A stretch of 6,451 nt of DNA from Candidatus Poribacteria bacterium (GTDB taxonomy: Bacteria > Poribacteria > WGA-4E > WGA-3G). A program made the position numbers and the translations under genes. Under the pieces are notes generated by a model. It was not told the origin of the DNA, made no database searches, and saw nothing but the letters and a program-made list of their open reading frames with translations. Where the stretch lies: the NCBI GenBank assembly GCA_009835515.1, contig VXXH01000636.1:1-6451 (forward strand), read 5' to 3'. Below are positions 1-5,564 of the stretch, one piece after another; position 1 is the stretch's first letter; every line of letters starts with the position of its first letter.

Positions 1-21
1 CTATACGCAGCCGAGCAAAAC

Positions 22-26
22 AGGAG
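22..26 (+). promoter_or_regulatory. Ribosome binding site of the CBM9/DUF5916 gene
   Basis: AGGAG lies five bases before the ATG at 32. The spacing is slightly short but workable, and it supports that start, which also opens directly into a signal peptide. The promoter must lie upstream of the window or in its first 20 bases; no recognisable -10/-35 pair is visible there. Confidence 0.6.
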
Positions 27-31
27 ATAGT

Positions 32-2005
32 ATGATAGTGATACGCATAGCAGTATTGTTTATGTTAATCACAAACCTACAAACTTGGGCGCAAGAAAAT
101 ACACAAACCGTTCAGAAAGAACTCCCTGCAATCAAAACCGAGCAGCCACCCACCATTGACGGTGTTCTCAACGATGTATGCTGGCAAGATGCACCGAAGG
201 CGACGGGTTTCACCGACGAACGCACCGAAAAACCGGCAGAGAACCAATCAGTCGGTCGGGTCGTTTACACGGACACAGCTATCTACGTCGGACTTCACCT
301 CTACGATGATATGCCCGATAAAATTGTGGCGCGCCAAACCAAAGATCAGACCCGGTTTCAAGGTGAAGATTGGGTCTCTTTCAGTCTTGATCCGTTCCAT
401 ACACACCAATTTTCCGATAGAAATTTCTTTATGGCGAACCCACTCGGCACGAAATTTGCGCATCTCGCTACGGGACGTGCGGAGAAAAGCGAATGGATTG
501 GATTGTGGCGCGTTGCTGCCCAAATTGTGGAAAACGGATGGATCGTGGAGATGGAGATCCCGTGGCAGATGCTGGATTACCCTAATACGACCAAACCCGT
601 TCGGATGGGCATCAACGTTGACAGATTCCGACAACGCACTGGGGAACGTTCGTGGTGGTGTAACTTAGGTGTTAACGAATTTCGAGAGAACGATGGGCAT
701 TGGATTGATGTGCTGCCACCGCCTCGGAAGCGGGAACTCAAGGTATTACCCTATCTGATTGGTGGTATCAGCGAAATAGAAACCGACGAGAGCGAGAGCA
801 AATATACTGCCCGCGCGGGGGCAGACATCCGTTATGAGGTTACCCCACAATTACGGCTCATCGGCACTGCAAACCCCGATTTTGATAACATTGAACAGGC
901 GGTGGAGGGCATCGATTTCTCCTACGGTGAACGCTACGTGCCGGATCGCCGTCCGTTCTTCTCGGAAGGCGGCAATGTCTATCGCCTCGGTCGCCTGTTC
1001 CATTCGCGGCGGATAACAGATATGGACGGAGGGCTTAAACTCTTTGGCAAACTTGCGAAAAACACCTCAGTCGGTACCTTAGGCACATATCACCGGAACA
1101 ACCAGAACGCTATTCTTCAGGTCTCTCAATCACTCACAGCGACATCCAATATCAGTGCCGCGTTCCTTTCGCATCATCACCGGGACACTGGAGTGAACAA
1201 TGTCGGTTCTCTCTCCGGAGATGTGCGCTACGGTAAGTTTTCAGGGCGTTCTCGTTTCGTTCAAAGTTGGGATAGTAAATCGGACGGAAGGGATGGGTTC
1301 GTCAATGTAGTCTACAACGGATCGCTCTTTCAACACGCTCTGACAGCGTTTTTTGTGGATTCAGATTTCGTCGACAGACTCGGATACTATCCATTTACGG
1401 GTTATCGCAGTGTAAATTTAGCGAGTTATTTCGTTAACGAATGGCGTGAAGGATTCTTCCGCAGAGCCTCGGCTTCTATCCAAAGCCAGATCTCTAATAC
1501 TTACGAAGGCGAGGTCTTTCGGCGTGCCCTCAATGTATCTTCACTTATCCTAACACATAGCGACTATGCGCTTGCCGCTGGCTGGAGGGGTGGGCAATTT
1601 GAAGAGTTCAGCGATAGTGTTTTCAGCATTGGATTCCGTGCGCGGGCTTCTGACAGATTCAATAATGTTGGCATTACCTACAATTGGGGTGAACAGGCAG
1701 GTGAGACGATTCATCGCATCAGCGGAAATCTTAATCTCCGCGCCTATGGCTTCACCGCAGGACTTTCCTCACAAATCCAGTGGCATTTTGAGAGACGTTA
1801 CCAACAGATTCTAACGCTCACTTATGACTTCAGTCCCGCCTTAAGCCTTGGCAGTCGGTTAATCTGGCAAGTGGAGGGTATCAACATCTACTTCGCATTA
1901 CGCCGATCCGGTTATGTTGGCACAGATTTCTTCATTATTCTTGGAGATCCAAATGCCTTGAAGTTCAAACAACGTTTGATAGCAAAGGTCATTCGGTCAT
2001 TTTAG
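32..2005 (+). CDS. Exported CBM9-like / DUF5916 family outer-membrane protein
   Basis: This is a 657-residue protein. Residues 1-20 look like a Sec signal peptide: Arg5, a hydrophobic core (AVLFMLI), and likely cleavage after TWA at 20. Residues about 38-225 match the carbohydrate-binding family 9-like beta-sandwich: it opens with PPTIDGVLNDVCW, then has VVYTDTAIYVGLHLYDD and GWIVEMEIPWQML. Residues about 235-657 fit DUF5916, with the typical block NPDFDNIEQAVEGIDF followed by RRPFFSEG near 281-313. The rest alternates aromatic and polar residues as in beta strands, and the chain ends in Phe, as outer-membrane barrels usually do. Family members are commonly 700-850 residues, so this one is on the short side. 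By family knowledge the N-terminal domain may bind glycan or another ligand at the surface; the true substrate is unknown. No TonB-dependent receptor or hydrolase gene is adjacent. It ends at TAG, and no clear terminator follows at once. The family call is firm; the function is not. Confidence 0.88.
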   Translation: MIVIRIAVLFMLITNLQTWAQENTQTVQKELPAIKTEQPPTIDGVLNDVCWQDAPKATGFTDERTEKPAENQSVGRVVYTDTAIYVGLHLYDDMPDKIVARQTKDQTRFQGEDWVSFSLDPFHTHQFSDRNFFMANPLGTKFAHLATGRAEKSEWIGLWRVAAQIVENGWIVEMEIPWQMLDYPNTTKPVRMGINVDRFRQRTGERSWWCNLGVNEFRENDGHWIDVLPPPRKRELKVLPYLIGGISEIETDESESKYTARAGADIRYEVTPQLRLIGTANPDFDNIEQAVEGIDFSYGERYVPDRRPFFSEGGNVYRLGRLFHSRRITDMDGGLKLFGKLAKNTSVGTLGTYHRNNQNAILQVSQSLTATSNISAAFLSHHHRDTGVNNVGSLSGDVRYGKFSGRSRFVQSWDSKSDGRDGFVNVVYNGSLFQHALTAFFVDSDFVDRLGYYPFTGYRSVNLASYFVNEWREGFFRRASASIQSQISNTYEGEVFRRALNVSSLILTHSDYALAAGWRGGQFEEFSDSVFSIGFRARASDRFNNVGITYNWGEQAGETIHRISGNLNLRAYGFTAGLSSQIQWHFERRYQQILTLTYDFSPALSLGSRLIWQVEGINIYFALRRSGYVGTDFFIILGDPNALKFKQRLIAKVIRSF

Positions 2006-2075
2006 CGTTTTCTCGATCTTTGGTGCTTTTACGCTACTCTGATTGGGTTTCTTCTGGTATTTGACGCTAAGCGGG

Positions 2076-2084
2076 TGCTATAAT
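2076..2084 (+). promoter_or_regulatory. Extended -10 promoter (TGCTATAAT)
   Basis: The sequence TGC-TATAAT is a perfect sigma-70-type -10 box with the TGn extension, which can work with a poor -35. A TTGACG at 2061-2066 looks like a -35 but is only 12 bases from the -10, well below the usual 16-18, so it probably does not count. Predicted transcription would begin near 2091, about 24 bases ahead of the ATG at 2115. Confidence 0.5.
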
Positions 2085-2114
2085 TACAGAAGGCATTCGA
2101 GGAGGAAAAACCTT

Positions 2115-2234
2115 ATGGAGTATGTCGTTATTATCGTAAAGCCCGTAATTAATGAAATACATCAAATCGAAGCGATTCCGATCTTATGCCCCCCTGATAA
2201 GGGGGGTGTTTTTGCTGGGGGGTTATCTTCTTAA
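2115..2234 (+). CDS. Possible 39-residue small protein or gene remnant
   Basis: An ATG at 2115 follows GGAGG (2101-2105) with a nine-base spacer and sits about 24 bases after a predicted start of transcription, so initiation signals are good. The peptide begins MEYVVIIVKPVINEIHQ, which looks protein-like (a short beta strand then a polar stretch). From about codon 25 the coding sequence runs through the C6/G6 hairpin repeat, giving low-complexity CPPDKGGVFAGGL, and it stops at TAA soon after. Two readings fit: a gene whose 3' part was lost or replaced by a repeat, or a fortuitous ORF. I do not recognise a family. An in-frame ATG at 2043 would give 63 residues, but it lies upstream of the promoter and lacks a ribosome site. 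Confidence 0.3.
   Translation: MEYVVIIVKPVINEIHQIEAIPILCPPDKGGVFAGGLSS
2189..2213 (+). terminator. C6/G6 hairpin with T-run, terminator-like
   Basis: CCCCCCT (2189-2195) pairs perfectly with AGGGGGG (2200-2206) around a four-base GATA loop, and TGTTTTT follows directly. This has the shape of an intrinsic terminator on the plus strand, although the T-run is only five long after TG. It could end read-through from the CBM9/DUF5916 gene or from the promoter at 2076. It overlaps the end of the small ORF, which argues against that ORF being a normal intact gene. Confidence 0.5.
2189..2227. repeat. Candidate dispersed C6/G6 palindromic repeat unit
   Basis: One C6 tract is followed by two G6 tracts (2201-2206 and 2217-2222). 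GATAA at 2196-2200 is mirrored by TTATC at 2223-2227, flanking both G tracts. The C6 tract can pair with either G tract, giving two mutually exclusive hairpins. C-run/TTATCA/G-run elements of this look are often multicopy in large bacterial genomes, but only one copy is in this window, so calling it dispersed is an inference. Confidence 0.4.
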
Positions 2235-2236
2235 AG

Positions 2237-2266
2237 TGTCCATTTATTTTCAAATTTTACTATAAT
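2237..2266 (+). promoter_or_regulatory. Probable promoter of the ankyrin gene
   Basis: TATAAT at 2261-2266 is a perfect -10 hexamer in an AT-rich context. The best -35 candidate is TGTCCA at 2237-2242 with an 18-base spacer; it matches TTGACA at only three of six positions, so activation or weak basal expression is possible. Transcription would start near 2273, leaving a leader of about 160 bases before the ankyrin ATG. Confidence 0.45.
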
Positions 2267-2354
2267 CACCGCACAGGTTTAGTTTGGATGTCCGAACACC
2301 TCGTATTGTAGGGGAGGCATTAGGTCTGCCCTTTGTTTTAAATTCCATGGCAAG

Positions 2355-2388
2355 TGGACACTGTCCAAAGGGATCCCACTGGATATCC
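2355..2388. repeat. Three successive short palindromes in the ankyrin leader
   Basis: TGGACA-C-TGTCCA (2355-2367) is a perfect inverted repeat with six-base arms. It is followed by GGGATCCC (2370-2377) and GGATATCC (2381-2388). The heptamer TGGACAC recurs at 2393-2399 and appears inverted as GTGTCCA at 2236-2242, overlapping the weak -35. AGTGG (2353-2357) can also pair with CCACT (2376-2380). The layout could be an operator or leader RNA structure. No known regulator's site is recognised. Confidence 0.35.
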
Positions 2389-2420
2389 TCTCTGGACACA
2401 CACGTCTTTTGTCTCTGTTT

Positions 2421-2426
2421 AAGGAG
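2421..2426 (+). promoter_or_regulatory. Ribosome binding site of the ankyrin gene
   Basis: AAGGAG ends five bases before the ATG at 2432. It is the strongest Shine-Dalgarno match in the window and fixes that start. Confidence 0.75.
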
Positions 2427-2431
2427 ATGAA

Positions 2432-3247
2432 ATGAACCAAGAACGCATTGAACGTTGGCAGGCAGAATTTGAAACAGCAGATACCGAGACAGTTCGACAA
2501 ATGCTTGCTGAAGCACCAGAACTCGTCAACGTGAAAATAAATCGGATATCACCGCTCCATTGTGCCAGTATTAGGATCAAAGATCTCGACAAGGTCAAGG
2601 CACTCATAGAGGCAGGTGCGGACGTGAACAACAGTAGCGACCTCGGCACGCATTGGCCGAGTAGCGATTACGAGATTAACCGGTATCTCATCGGTCAGGG
2701 AACTGATGTCAATCAACCCTCCTATCTTGGGTTTCATGGCATCGGTGTCACCAACTTCGATTCGTTTCTGCTTATGGTAGAAAACGGATTGGACCCGAAT
2801 TTCGCATGGCCCTACAACGGCGAAACCTTACTCCATGTGCAATCCCGCCACGATGACGATACGCATCTCGCACAAGCCTACATCCTGATTAAAGCAGGCG
2901 CGGATGTCAATGCCCAAGCACTGAGTGGACTTGATGACGAACCCATTATGGATAACGAGCATTTCGTCGAATACGGCAAGGAAACACCGCTACACTTCGC
3001 TGCTCGGCTCGGCAATCTGCGGATGGTTCGGTTCCTGTTAGACCATGGTGCCGATCCATCACTGAAAACGGTCAGTCGAATGCGGCATCCGAAACAGTTC
3101 ACCGAATGGACAGATGACGTTACATCACTCGTCTGGCCGCTACGTGAATTCAAGAGAGTTGTGTTTCAGCCCTATGAAGGCGAGACACCGCTCGACATGG
3201 CGTTGCGTGAAGGCAACGAAGACATTGCCAACGCACTCAAGCGATAA
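2432..3247 (+). CDS. Ankyrin-repeat domain protein
   Basis: This 271-residue protein has no signal peptide or membrane segment, so it is probably cytoplasmic. After a short helical N-terminus (1-37) it has clear ankyrin repeats at about 38-66 (PLHCAS, then KALIEAGADVN), 129-160 (ILIKAGADVN), 183-209 (TPLHFAARLGNLRMVRFLLDHGAD) and 249-271 (a final capping repeat with TPLDMALREGNEDIANAL). Two weaker units lie at about 71-96 (INRYLIGQGTDVN) and 100-125 (ending ENGLDPNF). A 35-40-residue segment at about 211-248, with several Trp and basic residues, separates the last two clear repeats. Ankyrin stacks mediate protein-protein contacts; the partner cannot be told from sequence. It appears to have its own promoter and leader and converges on the S9 peptidase gene. 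It ends at TAA. The family is secure; the function is unknown. Confidence 0.9.
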   Translation: MNQERIERWQAEFETADTETVRQMLAEAPELVNVKINRISPLHCASIRIKDLDKVKALIEAGADVNNSSDLGTHWPSSDYEINRYLIGQGTDVNQPSYLGFHGIGVTNFDSFLLMVENGLDPNFAWPYNGETLLHVQSRHDDDTHLAQAYILIKAGADVNAQALSGLDDEPIMDNEHFVEYGKETPLHFAARLGNLRMVRFLLDHGADPSLKTVSRMRHPKQFTEWTDDVTSLVWPLREFKRVVFQPYEGETPLDMALREGNEDIANALKR

Positions 3248-3299
3248 TTGAAAATTAGACTGTGGAACCTGTGCTAAACTCGCTATCTGATCGGGAGAG

Positions 3300-5369
3300 T
3301 TATTCCAATCCATCTTGATGATCCCAAACAAGTGCCTGCCCGAGAAGGTGATGACAAAACCACTTTAGGTTCTGCGACATCACTGCCTGGGCAGCCCGTG
3401 GTGCTACATTCGGCACCCCGTGTCCCATACTTGGATATCGGAAGAATTCAACAGCGATCCCCTGTGCTTCAAGGACACGATGCAATTCTTGTGCGTTTGC
3501 GAAAGGGACAACGGCGTCGGTATCGCCGTGCTGGATGAGGGTCGGTGTTTCTCTATTTACACTGGCAGTTACAGGAGATGCCTGCCGATAGATTTCTGGA
3601 ATCGCTTGCGGAGTGCTACCGAACACTTTCTCCGCAAAACGATGAAATTCGGACATCGCGTGATAGGTTGTCCAATTGGTGATAGCTCCACCTACACTTA
3701 CTGCAGTAAAGTAATTTGAATGTGTAGTTGCAAAGGCCGCCACAAAACCACCGTAACTCCAACCCGCACAACCCACACGATCTACATCTACGTATCCCTG
3801 GGCAACCAGATGGTCAATACCACTCTCTATATCCCATAATTCACCGGTTCCAATGTTCTTATGGTTCAATTCAAGGAAAGTATGTCCTCGCCCGTCTGAA
3901 CCGCGGTAGTTCGGCTTCAGCACGAGAATTCCACGAGCAAGGAACTGGAGTGTTGGATAAAACCAGCGATCTTCCCAGTCGAGTTGAAGTTGAAGTGACG
4001 CAGTCGCCGGACCTCCATGCACTATCACGATAAGTGGATATTTCCGGGCAGGATCGAAATCAGTGGGTTTAAATAGAACGCCCTCAATTTTTGTATTGTC
4101 CCTGCTCGTCCAGTGTATTGTCTCTCTTGTACCCCATGACCAATCCTTACATAAAGCACCGAAAGTTGTGATTTTCTGATGATGCATTGTGAAGGACCAG
4201 CCAGATGAGCAGTCCGTCTTGTGAACAACAGCGAGCTCTGGGATAGCGTTCGGTCCCGCTGCCACAAATGCCAAAACGCCTGTATTAGAGATGTCAAAGC
4301 ACTTAAAAGGTGGCGTGTGAAGGGGATACACGTCTTCCAAATCAAGAACATCTAACTGACCCAATAGATCGAGTCGCGCGATATAGGGCACTGTTCCATC
4401 AATATAGTGGAGATAAATGCCTTGAGCGTTCCATTGTGCTGTAAGAATCTGTCGTTCAAAGTGAGGGGTCAGACAACACAAATCTGATACCGATGCCTCG
4501 GAAGATGGAGAACATGTCCAGAGCGACCATGGCTCGTTTGAAAAGAATTTAGACCGTCCTCCGTCCCAGTTGAGCAAAAGTGTTTTTTCGTCAGGAGCGA
4601 TGTCAAGAACAGTCGCCATTGCAGGTAAATTTAGTCGTTCCCAGGGTGGCATTGATTCCCTATTTTCCTCGGATACGGCGATTCTTTTGAGTTCCGCGGG
4701 ACTTGCGAAAAGTCGCCAAACCTGCACTTTATCAAAATTTTGCTGAAATTGGCAATTCAGATAAAGGGTGTTCTTTGATGCCCAGAGATCCGATATTTGC
4801 AGAGAGGGATCCAGTTCCTCCGTTAACTTCAGCGTATTGGGTGAATCGTCCGACAGCATGTCTACGGATGTTTCTTCATCGGACAAGCTTGCATAGAAAA
4901 GTTGTGCTGTTCGCGACTCATGACTCACACGAATATAAGAACTGTCCTGCCCCTCATATTCAACACTCGGAGAAGTGTCGGTTCGATAGATAACCCCATT
5001 ACCGTAGCACCAGAACTCCTCCACACCGGACGGAGAACACGTAATCGGCATACCAGAAACACCAGCGTCACGGAATATCCATATCTGTGGTTTTTCTCCA
5101 ACACGCGCTGAGCCTTCTGTATCGCGCCGCAGCACCGCAAGCGTCATGTCATCTAGCCACCGCGGGCACCAGGCATTCTCGGATATTTTCCGCGTGTCGT
5201 TTTGATCTATGTCGTGAACAAAGCAGGTTCGGACATACTCATCTGTTGTCCAATCCGCCGTTCGCACTACATAGGCGACACATTTTCCACCGGGAGCAAT
5301 AGCAATCTCAGTGATGAATGGAAGAGAGATCGTATCAGTGATGGTAGGTATATGCTGTTGTTTTTGCAT
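3300..5369 (-). CDS. S9 family (prolyl oligopeptidase / acylaminoacyl-peptidase type) serine peptidase
   Basis: The 689-residue product has the S9 two-domain plan. Residues about 15-410 are a beta-propeller-like region of short strands, opening with LPFITEIAIAPGGKCVAYVV, the usual start of such propellers. Residues about 425-680 are the alpha/beta-hydrolase domain: HGGP (451-454), NYRGSDGRG (487-495), nucleophile Ser538 in GWSYGG, Asp618 in HGDTDAVVP and His650 in GHG, so the triad is complete. Members remove short peptides or blocked residues from peptide N-termini. No signal peptide is visible, so action is likely cytoplasmic, in peptide turnover. Length is normal for the S9C group. The ATG has a weak ribosome site, AAAGAG, seven bases upstream (5377-5382), and no earlier in-frame Met lies nearby. 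Stop is TAA. It lies 192 bases downstream of the kinase gene on the same strand. The exact substrate is not predictable. Confidence 0.92.
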   Translation of the reverse strand: MQKQQHIPTITDTISLPFITEIAIAPGGKCVAYVVRTADWTTDEYVRTCFVHDIDQNDTRKISENAWCPRWLDDMTLAVLRRDTEGSARVGEKPQIWIFRDAGVSGMPITCSPSGVEEFWCYGNGVIYRTDTSPSVEYEGQDSSYIRVSHESRTAQLFYASLSDEETSVDMLSDDSPNTLKLTEELDPSLQISDLWASKNTLYLNCQFQQNFDKVQVWRLFASPAELKRIAVSEENRESMPPWERLNLPAMATVLDIAPDEKTLLLNWDGGRSKFFSNEPWSLWTCSPSSEASVSDLCCLTPHFERQILTAQWNAQGIYLHYIDGTVPYIARLDLLGQLDVLDLEDVYPLHTPPFKCFDISNTGVLAFVAAGPNAIPELAVVHKTDCSSGWSFTMHHQKITTFGALCKDWSWGTRETIHWTSRDNTKIEGVLFKPTDFDPARKYPLIVIVHGGPATASLQLQLDWEDRWFYPTLQFLARGILVLKPNYRGSDGRGHTFLELNHKNIGTGELWDIESGIDHLVAQGYVDVDRVGCAGWSYGGFVAAFATTHSNYFTAVSVGGAITNWTTYHAMSEFHRFAEKVFGSTPQAIPEIYRQASPVTASVNRETPTLIQHGDTDAVVPFANAQELHRVLEAQGIAVEFFRYPSMGHGVPNVAPRAAQAVMSQNLKWFCHHLLGQALVWDHQDGLE

Positions 5370-5431
5370 CGGTGTTCTCTTTGGACTCTTTGAACATTCC
5401 TCGCGTGGAGATGTTCAGATATTTTCGCCTT

Positions 5432-5460
5432 TTATTATTGTTATCTTTCCCAACAATCAA
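5432..5460 (-). promoter_or_regulatory. Weak candidate promoter of the S9 peptidase gene
   Basis: On the minus strand TTGATT (5455-5460) and TAATAA (5432-5437) are 17 bases apart in an AT-rich stretch about 60 bases upstream of the peptidase ATG. The -35 matches the consensus at four of six positions and the -10 at three of six. If unused, the peptidase would depend on transcription from the kinase gene. Confidence 0.22.
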
Positions 5461-5471
5461 AAGGCAGCCTC

Positions 5472-5564
5472 CTACCTGATTGAATTGAATTGGAAGGGGA
5501 CCCATCCATGCTGTAGGTAATGCTCTATCCGCATCACGGATTCTCTTAAGAAACTTTCGCCTCA
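5472..5564 (-). other. Stop codon and protein-like in-frame continuation of the kinase gene
   Basis: The kinase frame stops at TGA (5562-5564). Reading on in the same frame gives 29 more sense codons to TAG (5472-5474), starting GESFLRESVMRIEHYL. That stretch has the spacing of an amphipathic helix, as expected at the C-terminus of this kinase fold, and directly follows NWVCNWSNPVYQT. The natural gene may therefore end at 5472, with the TGA arising from a sense codon such as TGG or CGA. Chance is possible for so short a stretch. Confidence 0.4.

Larger units (their letters stand above)
2006..2431. other. 426-base intergenic region rich in regulatory-looking signals
   Basis: No confident gene lies between the CBM9/DUF5916 gene and the ankyrin gene. 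Reading left to right, it contains an extended -10 promoter (2076-2084), a ribosome site and 39-codon ORF (2115-2234), a C6/G6 hairpin with a T-run (2189-2213), a perfect -10 box (2261-2266), and a cluster of three palindromes (2355-2388) before the ankyrin ribosome site. Each is entered separately. I see no tRNA, known riboswitch or insertion-sequence end here. Confidence 0.7.

Noticed and set aside
248..634. A 128-codon antisense ORF inside the CBM9/DUF5916 gene
   Set aside because: It lies opposite a well-conserved domain and shows no family-like features; it is a shadow of the real gene.
156..668. A 170-codon plus-strand ORF overlapping the CBM9/DUF5916 gene in another frame
   Set aside because: Its composition is basic and low in hydrophobic pattern, typical of an out-of-frame reading; the overlapping frame has clear domain matches.
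2061..2066. TTGACG as the -35 partner of TATAAT at 2079
   Set aside because: The spacer is 12 bases, too short for a standard sigma-70 promoter; the extended -10 alone is the better explanation.
2250..2516. Minus-strand ORFs of 88 and 73 codons across the ankyrin leader
   Set aside because: They run into the ankyrin coding region, carry no recognisable domain and conflict with the strong plus-strand promoter and ribosome site.
3248..3299. A bidirectional terminator between the convergent ankyrin and peptidase genes
   Set aside because: I looked for a stem with flanking A/T runs in these 52 bases and found none strong enough to report.
5562..5564. TGA as a sense codon (tryptophan recoding or selenocysteine)
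   Set aside because: The three other genes contain no internal TGA and use TGG for Trp (16 times in the first gene alone), so genome-wide recoding is not supported. Only a weak four-base-pair stem follows the TGA, with no recognisable selenocysteine insertion element, and this kinase family is not known for selenocysteine.
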